Below are positions 6,723-14,995 of a stretch of DNA of 64,000 bases, one piece after another (positions within the stretch are counted from its first letter, which is position 1; each line of letters starts with the position of its first letter). A model generated the notes under the pieces. The model saw only the letters and a list, made by a program, of their open reading frames with translations. It did not search any database and was not told the DNA's origin. Made by a program: the position numbers and the translations under genes. Origin of the DNA: Mycobacterium sp. (lineage in GTDB: Bacteria > Actinomycetota > Actinomycetes > Mycobacteriales > Mycobacteriaceae); assembly GCA_003987775.1 (NCBI GenBank), contig RXJD01000023.1, forward strand, positions 62,001 through 126,000, read 5' to 3'.

Positions 6723-8387
6723 TCATGTGTCGGCCCGCAACAGGATCACGCCGCTCGGCGTGAGGCCGCCGCTGCTGACTACTCCGACGCGGGCGTCGGC
6801 GACCTGACGCGCGCCGGCCTCGCCGCGCAGCTGTGTGACGGCCTCATGCAGTAGGCCCATCCCATGGGTGCGGCCGTGCGAGAGCTGGCCGCCGTGCGTG
6901 TTGACCGGTATGACGCCGTCGCGGGCGATGTTCTTGCCGCCGTCCAGGAATTCACGCGCCTCGCCGATGCCGCAGAATCCGAGCGCCTCGATCCAGGACA
7001 GGCAGTTCATGGTGAACCCGTCGTAGAGCTCGGCCACGTCGACGTCGCTGGGGCGCAACGACGTTCGCGTCCACAGATGCGCCGCTTGCCCCAGCACCTG
7101 CGGCTCGTGAGTGAGCGTGCTCTGGTCCCAGTCGATGCGCTCGATGATCTGGGTCCCGACCGCCTCGACCAGGACCGGTGGCTTGGCCAGATCGCGGGCG
7201 GCGTCGACGGCCGAGACGATGACGGCGATGGCGCCGTCACAGGGGACGTCGCAGTCGTAGAGGCCGAACGGCGTGGTGATCGGCCGCGCGTTCAGGTAGT
7301 CCTCCATGGTCATCGGGTCGCGGTAGACGGCGGTGGGGTTGAGTGCGGCGTTGGCACGCTGATTCAGCGCGATCCAGCCCAGCGTCTCCTTGGTGGTGCC
7401 GTACCGATGAAAGTGCCGCTGCGCGTTGAGTGCCAGCGTGTGGGCGGCCGACGTGGCGCCGAACGGCCACTGCCAGCTCGCGGTGCGGCCGCCCGAGGGG
7501 GTGATCCTGCCCTGCTTCATCAGCTCGTTGAAGGTGGCCTCCCACAACGTCCGGAAACACAGCACGTGACGCGCCAGGCCGGCCGAGACCGCGAGCATGG
7601 CGGCGATCACCGAACCGCCCGGGCCGAAAGTCTCCATGCCGCCGTTGTGCCAGACCGGCCGGATGCCCAGGGCCGCTTCCAGGGCGGTGACCCCGCCTTC
7701 GCCGAATCCGCCGAAGTTGCCGCCGCCGGGGTAGGTGGACAGGCCGTCGATATCGGCGAAGGTCAGGCCGGCATCGGCGATCGCCGCCTCGCAGGCCTGC
7801 ACGGTCAGTGCCAACGCGGGCACCATCTGGCGGCGACCGATCGGTGACATCCCGATTCCGGTCAGGGCCACGTTGTCTTCGAACTTCTGGCTGGTCAGCA
7901 TTGGGCGGACATATTCGCCGAAGCGCTCCGGCGCGATCTCGTCCTCGGGCAGCGGGCCCGGCTCGGCGTCGGGAGCGGGGCGGAACAGCGGCAGCCACAC
8001 GTCTTCGATGTGTTCGAACACCACCTCGACGGTCTGGCCCAGCTCCAATTCGGCTGGATCGATCTCGATGATGTTGGTGGTCAACCGAACCCGCGGGTCC
8101 TCGACGATGGCGACTTGCGCGACCACATACGGCGCCGGCATGCCGGGCAGGCTGAACCGGTGATTCACGGTGAAGCCGGCCAGTGTCGCCCTACCGGAGA
8201 CGTCGCGCACACCGATGTCGCGGCCGCGGCAATAGCGGCACACCGGTGCGGGCGGGTGGATCAACGATTGGCAGGTCCGGCACTCCTGGAAGCGTAATAC
8301 GTTGTCGGCGCCTGCTTTCCAGAAGAATTCGTTCTCGTCCGTGAGCTGGGGGAGCGGCCGCCCCGGTGCCGCCGACGCGCCTGTCAC
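6723..8387 (-). CDS. DUF35 (zinc ribbon/OB-fold) fused to a thiolase-like lipid-transfer/aldolase domain
   Basis: This 554-residue protein joins two domains that are usually separate. Residues 1-150 are a DUF35 module with a zinc ribbon (Cys36, Cys39, Cys50, Cys53) and an OB-like beta region. From about residue 165 it is a thiolase-superfamily domain of the SCP-x/Ltp type (ALTGIGMSPIGRR, DVPCDGA, THGGQLSHGRTHGMG). The usual thiolase nucleophile Cys is not seen; that region reads GGMETFGPGGS, which argues against thiolysis. In steroid degradation the Ltp2 aldolase works only with a DUF35 partner (ChsH2), so a retro-aldol cleavage of a branched acyl-CoA is my best inference. I chose the GTG at 8387, which overlaps the ferredoxin stop (GTGA); a GTG at 8402 is the alternative. 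Confidence 0.85.
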   Translation of the reverse strand: MTGASAAPGRPLPQLTDENEFFWKAGADNVLRFQECRTCQSLIHPPAPVCRYCRGRDIGVRDVSGRATLAGFTVNHRFSLPGMPAPYVVAQVAIVEDPRVRLTTNIIEIDPAELELGQTVEVVFEHIEDVWLPLFRPAPDAEPGPLPEDEIAPERFGEYVRPMLTSQKFEDNVALTGIGMSPIGRRQMVPALALTVQACEAAIADAGLTFADIDGLSTYPGGGNFGGFGEGGVTALEAALGIRPVWHNGGMETFGPGGSVIAAMLAVSAGLARHVLCFRTLWEATFNELMKQGRITPSGGRTASWQWPFGATSAAHTLALNAQRHFHRYGTTKETLGWIALNQRANAALNPTAVYRDPMTMEDYLNARPITTPFGLYDCDVPCDGAIAVIVSAVDAARDLAKPPVLVEAVGTQIIERIDWDQSTLTHEPQVLGQAAHLWTRTSLRPSDVDVAELYDGFTMNCLSWIEALGFCGIGEAREFLDGGKNIARDGVIPVNTHGGQLSHGRTHGMGLLHEAVTQLRGEAGARQVADARVGVVSSGGLTPSGVILLRADT

Positions 8388-8680
8388 CGGATGAATCCCC
8401 ACTCCGCTTCGTTGTCCTCGGTCTTGACGTGTGAGGCGGGATCGTCCTCCTCGTGCAGTTCGGGGTGCGGGATGCTCGGCTTGGGCTCACCGATCTCGGT
8501 GATGGCGTGCACCGGGCAATCCAGCAGCGCCCGCATGACCTTGTCGTGGTCTTCTTCCGGCACGGTGCCGTCACCGATCAGGCAGGCGTAGCCCCAGTCG
8601 TCGAGTGAGAAGTAACCGGGTGCGTGCTTGCCGCACAGGCCGAAGCCGTCGCAGACGGTGCGGTCCAGACGAATCTTCAT
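8384..8680 (-). CDS. Small ferredoxin with C-terminal extension, Phe variant
   Basis: This 98-residue protein has a ferredoxin domain in residues 1-65 with Cys10-x2-Phe13-x2-Cys16 and Cys55-Pro, then an acidic, proline-containing tail of about 33 residues. Phe at the variable cluster position cannot coordinate iron, so a [3Fe-4S] cluster is likely. It overlaps the upstream NuoF-like gene by ATGA and the downstream DUF35-thiolase gene by GTGA, so the three are translationally coupled. The coupling to a flavoprotein reductase suggests an NADH to flavin to ferredoxin electron path. The tail resembles nothing I recognise. Confidence 0.88.
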   Translation of the reverse strand: MKIRLDRTVCDGFGLCGKHAPGYFSLDDWGYACLIGDGTVPEEDHDKVMRALLDCPVHAITEIGEPKPSIPHPELHEEDDPASHVKTEDNEAEWGFIR

Positions 8681-9939
8681 GATCCCCCAATGGCCTCGTA
8701 GGGGCGTTCGGCGCGGTACGCGCCGCGGCTGCAGTCCGGACAGGCGCCCTCGAGATGGCGCGCCACCTCGTCGGGAAACTGGTCGAGCAGGGTGGCGGCG
8801 ACATTGCATGCGGCGTCCAGAGTTCCGCAGGCGCCGCGCCCGCGCAGCACCACCGACCAGCGCTTCAACCGGTCGAGGTCCTCGGTCGTCGCCACACCGT
8901 CGCGCAGGGCACCCGCGGCGGCCGCCATGGCCGCGGTCCCGTTGAAGCACGAACCACACTGCCCGGCGTTCTCGCGGTCGAAATACGCCGCCACCGCGGC
9001 CGCCACCGCGACCGGGCATTCGTCGGTGATCAACGAGATTGCGCCGCAACCCAGTCCGCTTCCGATGCCGCGGATCGTCTCATGGTCGAGCGTGGTGTCC
9101 AGTACCCGGCGGTTCACCAGGCCGGCGAAATAGCCACCCATCAGCACGCCGCGCACGTCGTCCGGCGAAACGCCATGCCGGGCAAGCAGTTCGGTGAAAG
9201 GTAGGCCGTGCGGGAGTTCGTAGAGGACGGCTGCTCGGCCCGCGCCGGTGATGGTGGCCAGGAACGTACCGGGGGACTGCGTCGTGCCCTGCGCCCGAAA
9301 CACCGCCGAGCCGTGGCCGTGGACGTAGGCCAGATTGGCCAGCGTCTCGACGTTGCTCACCAGCGTCGGCCGTCCGTCGACTCCGGATTCGAAGGGGCGC
9401 GGCGGCTTGTCGGTCGGCTTGGCCGGTCCGCCGTTGATGGCCTGCACGGCGGCGGTTTCCTCGCCGGCCACATAGCCCGGCTGCACCGAGAACACCTCGA
9501 CGTCGCGAGAGTCCAGTTCGCTCAACGCCGATTCCACGCTGCGCGCCGAGTCGGGATCGGAGACAAGGACATAGCCGCGGGTGGAACCGACCAGCGCCGC
9601 CGCTAACCGCAGTCCGTCGAGCACCAGATGCGGCCGGTTGCGCAGCAACCAGCGGTCTTTGACCGAAGCCGGTTCGCCCTCTTCACCATTGGCCACGACG
9701 ACGGGTCCGTGGCCGTTGGCGCGCACCGCCCGGATTTTCACCGCAAGCGGGAACGCCGCCCCGCCCCGGCCGAGCAGTCCGCTGGCGTCGACCTCGGCCA
9801 GTAGCTCATCGGCGTTGGCAACCAGCCGGTAGCCGCCGCGCTCGCGGTAGGCGGACAGATCTTCTCGGCCGTCCACGAGTAACCGCGGCGGGAAGCCGGG
9901 CCAGGCAACGGTACTGATCGCAACGTCCGCGGTGGTCAT
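8677..9939 (-). CDS. Stand-alone NuoF-like NADH:acceptor oxidoreductase flavoprotein
   Basis: This 420-residue protein resembles the NuoF/HoxF 51-kDa subunit. It has the FMN/NADH motifs GRGGAAFP (58-65) and NGEEGEP (84-90), a SLBB-like middle region, and a C-terminal iron-sulfur region with Cys328-x2-Cys331 and Cys371. NuoF normally has C-x2-C-x2-C plus a distant cysteine; here the third position is Gly334, so cluster ligation is altered. No other complex I subunits are nearby, so it is not part of Nuo. Coupled by ATGA to a ferredoxin, it may pass electrons from NAD(P)H to ferredoxins that feed the P450s or the Rieske protein. ATG 9939 follows ACGGGAG. Confidence 0.85.
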   Translation of the reverse strand: MTTADVAISTVAWPGFPPRLLVDGREDLSAYRERGGYRLVANADELLAEVDASGLLGRGGAAFPLAVKIRAVRANGHGPVVVANGEEGEPASVKDRWLLRNRPHLVLDGLRLAAALVGSTRGYVLVSDPDSARSVESALSELDSRDVEVFSVQPGYVAGEETAAVQAINGGPAKPTDKPPRPFESGVDGRPTLVSNVETLANLAYVHGHGSAVFRAQGTTQSPGTFLATITGAGRAAVLYELPHGLPFTELLARHGVSPDDVRGVLMGGYFAGLVNRRVLDTTLDHETIRGIGSGLGCGAISLITDECPVAVAAAVAAYFDRENAGQCGSCFNGTAAMAAAAGALRDGVATTEDLDRLKRWSVVLRGRGACGTLDAACNVAATLLDQFPDEVARHLEGACPDCSRGAYRAERPYEAIGGS

Positions 9940-9966
9940 CGGCCGGCTCCCGTTAGGCTTGGCCGC

Positions 9967-10440
9967 ATGCGGACTGCGGTGGTACGCGTCAACGTCGACC
10001 AGACCGGTGCACTCACTCCGGCGCAGTTAGGTGAGGGCATGGCCACGCTCCTCGGTCTCACTCGGGAAATCGGTGCCGACGTCGTCGACAACGACCTCGC
10101 GAACCGCCCGCCCCACCGGCGTGAGGTCGAGCTGCTGATCGTCGGTGATGATGTCGAAGCGACCAAGGCGATGGCAATAGACCTGTGCAGCAGGGCTTTC
10201 GGCAGCGCTCCGGCGGTTGGCGTGGTCACCTTCATCAGCCGGGGGACTGACGACGACGCCCACGGGGTGCTCTCGGCGTTCGGCCTCGCCGGCGACATCA
10301 CGCGGCAACCCGGTGACGACGGCTACGACATCGTCTATGTCACGCTGCGCGAAGCCGACCTCGATCGCGTCCCGGAAAGCAGGATCCACACCGCGCTCGA
10401 GGCCTCGCTCAACTGCGAGGTCCACATCCGCACCAGCTGA
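9967..10440 (+). CDS. Conserved hypothetical protein
   Basis: This 157-residue protein is divergent from the NuoF-like gene, with only 27 bases between their starts, so they may share a promoter region. I do not recognise a family. The sequence (MRTAVVRVNVDQTG.. EGMATLLGLTREIGADVVDND) reads as a compact alpha/beta cytoplasmic protein with no signal peptide, membrane helix or cysteine motif. The stop lies five bases from the end of the convergent hydrolase. GC-rich third codon positions support it as a real gene. Confidence 0.7.
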   Translation: MRTAVVRVNVDQTGALTPAQLGEGMATLLGLTREIGADVVDNDLANRPPHRREVELLIVGDDVEATKAMAIDLCSRAFGSAPAVGVVTFISRGTDDDAHGVLSAFGLAGDITRQPGDDGYDIVYVTLREADLDRVPESRIHTALEASLNCEVHIRTS

Positions 10441-10445
10441 ACGCA

Positions 10446-11324
10446 TCAGCGATCCAGGAACTCGAGGATCGCCGGCGCGGCCTGCACCCAGGTGTCGAAC
10501 ATGTTGAAGTGGGAGACGCGGCCCGCCGCGCGATCTTCGGACGCGCGTTCCCACGCGTCCTCCGGCCACGGCGGGTCGATCAGCTCCGAACCCTTGATCA
10601 GGCAATGGACTTCCAGCGACGTGCGTTTGGGGTGATCCATGTCGTTCTCGCCGCCGCGGATGATCAGCGTGGGAACCTTGATGCGGTCGAACATCTCGTC
10701 TTCGACGCCCGGAATCGTCTGGCCCGGTTTGGAAACGAATGCATTGAGCCAGCGCAGCATCACCTTGAGGAAGTCATCGGAGTCGAAGTCGAGGAACCGC
10801 TGCTTGTTGGCCGGGTTCTCCGCGATCCGGTCGCGCCACTCCGACACCTTGATCACGCCGTCCATCCCGGTTCCCCGCACCGCGAGAATGCTCGGGACGA
10901 TATAGAAGGAACCCAGCACGAAGGTGCCATAGATGCCGCCGACGATATTCCACACCACCAGTTTGGTGACCATCTCCGGATAGAGCATCGTGGTGAGCAT
11001 GGAATCCCTTGCGCCACCGGAGCCTCCGGCCAGGATGCATCGCTCGAAGCCCAGGCCCGTCACCAGTTTGTGCAGTGTCTCGGCGCGCATGTGGGATTCA
11101 CTCTGACCGTAGAACTGCACATCGGAGGCGCCGCAGTTGGGCCGGTCCCACAGCAGTACCCGGTAGCCGCCGTCGACCAGGGCGTCGGCCAGCGGACGTA
11201 GTCCCTCGATGTCCTTGCTGAACCGGCCCCCGGGCGTCAGTGCGATGAGATCACCTGATTCACCGAGGATTTCGTAGACGACGTTGCCGCCGTTGACCTC
11301 GATCGAAGACACGCCCGGTTTCAT
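10446..11324 (-). CDS. Alpha/beta hydrolase
   Basis: This 292-residue alpha/beta hydrolase has the nucleophile elbow AGGSGG with Ser102 and the early strand pattern DLIALTPGG that forms the oxyanion hole. LLWDRPNCGASD is the usual loop after strand 4. It may hydrolyse a carbon-carbon bond or an ester in a catabolic pathway. The ATG at 11324 shares one base with the stop of the upstream Rieske gene (TGATG), and the Rieske gene follows the amidohydrolase without a gap, so all four genes from 14001 to 10446 look like one leftward operon. This arrangement suggests that the hydrolase acts with the amidohydrolase pair and the Rieske protein. Confidence 0.85.
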   Translation of the reverse strand: MKPGVSSIEVNGGNVVYEILGESGDLIALTPGGRFSKDIEGLRPLADALVDGGYRVLLWDRPNCGASDVQFYGQSESHMRAETLHKLVTGLGFERCILAGGSGGARDSMLTTMLYPEMVTKLVVWNIVGGIYGTFVLGSFYIVPSILAVRGTGMDGVIKVSEWRDRIAENPANKQRFLDFDSDDFLKVMLRWLNAFVSKPGQTIPGVEDEMFDRIKVPTLIIRGGENDMDHPKRTSLEVHCLIKGSELIDPPWPEDAWERASEDRAAGRVSHFNMFDTWVQAAPAILEFLDR

Positions 11325-11716
11325 CACGCCTGCACCAGCACATCGTTGTCGATCACGCGGACCGGGTAGGTGCGGATACTCCACTCCGGCTTGACCGCGG
11401 TGGTACCGGTCGCCAACTCGAAACCCCATTGATGCCAAGGACAGTAGATGTACTCCAGGTCGCGCACCATGACGGCGTCACCGGCGGCGGTCTCGTCCAC
11501 GATGGTGCGCCCCCGCGCCCGTCCCGAACACAGCGGGCCACCCTGGTGCGGACAGTAGTTGGCGATCGCGTAGAAGGTTCCGTTGACGTTGTAGACACCC
11601 ACCCCGTGGCGGCCGATCGGCACGAGTTTATGGGTGCCGGGCGGAATTTCGTCCACCGTCGCGACAACGTGTTCGCGACCCTGAGCCAGGCGGGGTCGCG
11701 GCTTTTCCTCCGGCAT
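11324..11716 (-). CDS. Rieske [2Fe-2S] ferredoxin
   Basis: This 130-residue protein is a small Rieske protein. The ligands are Cys55 and His57 in CPHQGG and Cys92 and His95 in CPWHQWGF, the standard C-x-H and C-x2-H pattern. It has no signal peptide or membrane anchor and no catalytic mononuclear-iron domain, so it is an electron carrier rather than an oxygenase. Its ATG begins directly after the stop of the amidohydrolase gene. Partner candidates are an oxygenase elsewhere or the amidohydrolase-type enzymes in the operon. No Rieske oxygenase large subunit is visible in this window. Confidence 0.92.
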   Translation of the reverse strand: MPEEKPRPRLAQGREHVVATVDEIPPGTHKLVPIGRHGVGVYNVNGTFYAIANYCPHQGGPLCSGRARGRTIVDETAAGDAVMVRDLEYIYCPWHQWGFELATGTTAVKPEWSIRTYPVRVIDNDVLVQA

Positions 11717-12862
11717 TCAGAGCACCCGAACCTGACCCTCGAGGACCGGGACGGTCTCCGGCAGGTGATAGGTCGCGATGCCGTTCTTGTACATCACCGC
11801 ATCCCGTGCGCCCTTGGGCAGATGCTTGACCAGCCAGCGCGGATCGTCGAAGGTCCAGTGCGGGTAGTCCGAGGAGAACAACAGGATCTTGTCGCACTCC
11901 ATCCACTCCAGCATGCGGGTGAGTTCGGTCTTGTCCTCGGGATAGTCCAGCGGCTGGGTGGTGAACTTGATGTGTTCCTTGACGTATTCCGACGGCTTGC
12001 GCTTGATGTCGACGCGCGACTTGCGGGCCTCGTAGATCGCGTCCATCCGCCACATCAGCGGCAGAATCCAGGTGAAGGCGTGCTCGACGAAGACGATGCG
12101 CAGCGTCGGGAACCGGTCGAAGACGCCGTCGAAGATCAGACTCATCACCTGGTTGGCGGCCAGCAGCGAGTACGTGACCATGAAATCGTGGTTGTAGCTG
12201 GGGAAGCCGACCGGCGGGGTGGGCAGCATCTCGTAGTTGCTGCGGGACAGGTGGCAACTCACGGTGATGTCGTGCTTGGTGGCCGCTTCCCAGATCGGGT
12301 AGTACATGGGGTGACCCCATGACGGGCGTGGCTCGGCCTTGATCAGGATCTGCGCCATATAGGGGTGGCCGGCCCACTCCTCGATTTCGCGGGCGGCGCC
12401 CGCGGGGTCTTCGACGGCCGCGCAGATCGACCCGCGCCAGCGCTGGTGCCAGTTGTTGTGGCTGTCCAGCCAATGGTTGGCCTGCCAGTGGTTCAGTGCG
12501 GTCGAGTAGGCCTGGTGCGCCTCGGGAAGCCGCGGGGTGCGCCCGCCCGGCTCCAGGATCGCGATGTCGGAACCGGCCTCCATGATCAGCTGACGGAACG
12601 CCATGTCCGGGTCACTGCCCGGGAATTCGCCGTCCGGCGGGAACGTGTCGACCCGCATGGCGAAGGAGTGTGCGTAGTCGGGGGCGTCGTAGTAGATCAA
12701 CTCGCCCACCTTGTGGTCGAGGAAGAACTTGCTGCGCCACGGCTCGGGGATGTACTGGGTGATCTCCCCGCGTTTGGGAACCGGGTGGACGTCGGAGTCG
12801 ACGCACCGGACGGCGATGCGCTCGGCGGCGGGAACCCGTTCATGGATGTGAGTCAGCGACAT
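11717..12862 (-). CDS. Amidohydrolase-family metal-dependent hydrolase or decarboxylase
   Basis: This 381-residue protein belongs to the Amidohydrolase_2 (ACMSD-like) family, whose members hydrolyse or decarboxylate ring-cleavage products. The N-terminal metal motif is VDSDVH (Asp22, Asp24, His26), so the first His of the usual HxH is Asp. His204 and the catalytic-type Asp332 in SSDYPHW are present. I chose the ATG at 12862, six bases after AGGGAG; an ATG two codons upstream has no spacing. It is followed directly by the Rieske gene and preceded, after 32 bases, by a paralogue. The two may form a heteromer. The substrate is unknown. Confidence 0.85.
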   Translation of the reverse strand: MSLTHIHERVPAAERIAVRCVDSDVHPVPKRGEITQYIPEPWRSKFFLDHKVGELIYYDAPDYAHSFAMRVDTFPPDGEFPGSDPDMAFRQLIMEAGSDIAILEPGGRTPRLPEAHQAYSTALNHWQANHWLDSHNNWHQRWRGSICAAVEDPAGAAREIEEWAGHPYMAQILIKAEPRPSWGHPMYYPIWEAATKHDITVSCHLSRSNYEMLPTPPVGFPSYNHDFMVTYSLLAANQVMSLIFDGVFDRFPTLRIVFVEHAFTWILPLMWRMDAIYEARKSRVDIKRKPSEYVKEHIKFTTQPLDYPEDKTELTRMLEWMECDKILLFSSDYPHWTFDDPRWLVKHLPKGARDAVMYKNGIATYHLPETVPVLEGQVRVL

Positions 12863-12894
12863 TGCCATCTCCCTGCCATAGGTCTCACTCACTT

Positions 12895-14001
12895 CTACTG
12901 TGCGCCCGAGCCGACGGCGATGTCTATGCCGTAGAGCCCGGCCGCGTTGCGCCAGCACAACTTTTCGTGTTGCTCCGCCGAAAGTGCCTGGGGCAGCGCG
13001 GTGACGTCGGCACACTGCCAGTGCGGATAGCTGGACCCGAACATCACCATGTCGTCCTTGCCGGTGAAACGCAGCCAATCACCGGCGAAATCGGCGTCAC
13101 CGGGGCCGTCCATGGCGCCCTGCACGAAGTGCACGTGGCCGGGCAGGTAGTCACTCGGTATCCGCGGCGCCCAGGGTGTCTGCTCCAGGTGCGGGCGGCC
13201 GAAGGTGTCCATCCGCCAGATGAACGGCGTGACGAAATCTCCGGCGCCGTCCGCGAACACGAACTTCAGCGCCGGGAAGCGCTCGAACACACCCTCGGCG
13301 ATCATGTTCATCAGGTGATACAGGTAGTTCAGCGCCATGAAGCTGACGTACTGCTCGTAGGTGCGGGTGTGCCCGGAGGGGGTCGGCGGGAATCCGATGC
13401 CCTCGCCCGACTCGATGTGCACCGCCACCGGAAGGTTCGCGTCGGCCGCCGCTTCCCACAACGGCCAGAACTGGGGTTTGCCGTAGACCTCGCGCGACTG
13501 CAGGGGAACGCCGATCTGAACCACCCTCGGATGCCCGCGCCACTTCTCGAGTTCACGCACCGCGCCGGCGATGTCGTCGGGGTTGACCCGGATGGTGCCG
13601 CGGAACCGGTCGCCGAACTCGGGGTGCTCGAGCCAGCGCGACACCATCATCTCGTTGTGGGCGGCGTGCAGTGCGGTGCCCAGATGGCGGTCCGGCATGA
13701 TGCCCCGCCCCATCGGGTGCAGGATCGCCACGTCCACCCCGCGCTTCGAAAACAGCTCAGCGGCAACGAAATCCGGGTCCGAACCGGGATAGCGGCGACC
13801 GCGCTCGGGTCCCTCGGTATTGGGTGCGTATTCGCTGCCGGGAGCGCCGTACCAGTCCATCTCGTAGTCCGGGAAGCCCCGGCTCTTGAATGGCTCACGC
13901 AGAAAGTTGCGCAGGTCCTTGTTGGTGGGGAAGAAGATGTGAACGCTGGCGTCGATGACCGGCGTACGCGTCCCGTCAGCGCGTTCGATCACGAGATCCA
14001 T
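12895..14001 (-). CDS. Amidohydrolase-family protein with altered active-site residues
   Basis: This 368-residue protein is a paralogue of the next gene downstream, sharing for example LWEAA, FPALKFVFADG and GSSYPHW. The metal-site region reads VIDASVH, with Ser19 where the paralogue has Asp24, and the position of the catalytic Asp is Ser324 (GSSYPH rather than SDYPH). His195 is kept. The protein may therefore be inactive, use different chemistry, or be a structural partner of its neighbour. It is the first gene of a leftward operon and is preceded by a copy of the shared palindromic motif at 14077-14091. Its full length and intact frame argue against a decaying gene. Confidence 0.85.
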   Translation of the reverse strand: MDLVIERADGTRTPVIDASVHIFFPTNKDLRNFLREPFKSRGFPDYEMDWYGAPGSEYAPNTEGPERGRRYPGSDPDFVAAELFSKRGVDVAILHPMGRGIMPDRHLGTALHAAHNEMMVSRWLEHPEFGDRFRGTIRVNPDDIAGAVRELEKWRGHPRVVQIGVPLQSREVYGKPQFWPLWEAAADANLPVAVHIESGEGIGFPPTPSGHTRTYEQYVSFMALNYLYHLMNMIAEGVFERFPALKFVFADGAGDFVTPFIWRMDTFGRPHLEQTPWAPRIPSDYLPGHVHFVQGAMDGPGDADFAGDWLRFTGKDDMVMFGSSYPHWQCADVTALPQALSAEQHEKLCWRNAAGLYGIDIAVGSGAQ

Positions 14002-14076
14002 CCTCCCGCCGTAGCTGCATCTGCCCTGGTAACGGCGCTTTTGCTGCTCAAATTGTGAGCATTGTTCTTGAATCCG

Positions 14077-14091
14077 GATAATAACATTCTC
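14077..14091. promoter_or_regulatory. Palindromic motif copy (minus strand GAGAAT-GTT-ATTATC)
   Basis: On the minus strand this reads GAGAAT-GTT-ATTATC. It matches the shared palindrome with one change in the second half and lies 76 bases upstream of the amidohydrolase start at 14001. Confidence 0.5.
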
Positions 14092-14106
14092 TGCAAGAAA
14101 TGTAAC

Positions 14107-14991
14107 TCACAGCGGTCCCGGTCCCACCCTGACGCCGGCGGCCTCCTCGAACGGTTTGATCACGGAGGTGAAGTCGGAATCCGGTCCCTGGCTTTGTGCC
14201 GCCGCTTCCCAGAGCCGTCCCACGGCCTCGGCGATCTCCACCGGGACACCGAGTGCGGCGGCCTCCTCCAGGTAGAGGCGCACATCCTTGACCATCAGTC
14301 CGGTGGCGAACCCGTAGTCGAAGGTGCGCGGCAGGATCGCCCGCGGGAACTTGTCGCGGCTCGCGCTGGTCGCGCCGGACCCTGCGTTGAGCACGTCGAT
14401 CATGACGGCCGGGTCCAGGCCCGCCTTGACCCCCATCACCACGACTTCAGCCGTGGCGACCAGCACATTGGCGGCCAGGATGTTGTTGGCGAGTTTCATG
14501 GTCTGAGCGGAACCGGGTTTGGCGCCGACGTAGAGGGGGCGGCCCAGCACGTCCAGCACCGGCCTGAGGGCATCGAATTCGGCGCGCGGACCGGACACCA
14601 TGAGCGCGAGCGTGCCGCGTTCGGCGCCGCCGGCACCGCCACTGACCGGACTGTCCAGCGCGGTGATGTCACGCTCCGCGAGGCGGTCGTGGATCTGGGC
14701 CGCCGCGCGGCTGCCGACGGTGGACAGATCGACGTAGCGCTTGACGAGCGAGCCTTCGATCACTCCGGCCGCCCCGGTGGCCACCTCGAGACTGACGGCC
14801 GGGGTGGGCAGACTCGCCAGCACGGTCTCGGCACGATCGGCGACGTCGCGCGGCGATGTCGCGGCCGCTGCCCCGAGTCGCGCCACTGCCTCAGCGCGCG
14901 TGTCGAACGCGACGACCTCATGGCCCGCCTCGACGAGACGGCGCGCCATGGGCAGGCCCATATTGCCCAGCCCGATGAAGCCGATGGTCAC
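14107..14991 (-). CDS. 3-Hydroxyisobutyrate dehydrogenase-like beta-hydroxyacid dehydrogenase
   Basis: This 294-residue protein is a beta-hydroxyacid dehydrogenase. The NAD(P)-binding GFIGLGNMG is at the N-terminus, the substrate-binding DSPVSGG at residues 113-119, and the catalytic Lys166 lies in MKLANN. Family members oxidise 3-hydroxyisobutyrate, 2-hydroxy-3-oxopropionate or related acids. I chose the GTG at 14991 because the Rossmann strand then begins at residue 2; a start at 15027 would lie inside the upstream gene and add a non-family tail. It begins four bases after the carboxymuconolactone-decarboxylase-like gene, so the pair forms a small operon. Confidence 0.85.
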   Translation of the reverse strand: MTIGFIGLGNMGLPMARRLVEAGHEVVAFDTRAEAVARLGAAAATSPRDVADRAETVLASLPTPAVSLEVATGAAGVIEGSLVKRYVDLSTVGSRAAAQIHDRLAERDITALDSPVSGGAGGAERGTLALMVSGPRAEFDALRPVLDVLGRPLYVGAKPGSAQTMKLANNILAANVLVATAEVVVMGVKAGLDPAVMIDVLNAGSGATSASRDKFPRAILPRTFDYGFATGLMVKDVRLYLEEAAALGVPVEIAEAVGRLWEAAAQSQGPDSDFTSVIKPFEEAAGVRVGPGPL

Positions 14992-14995
14992 CCTG

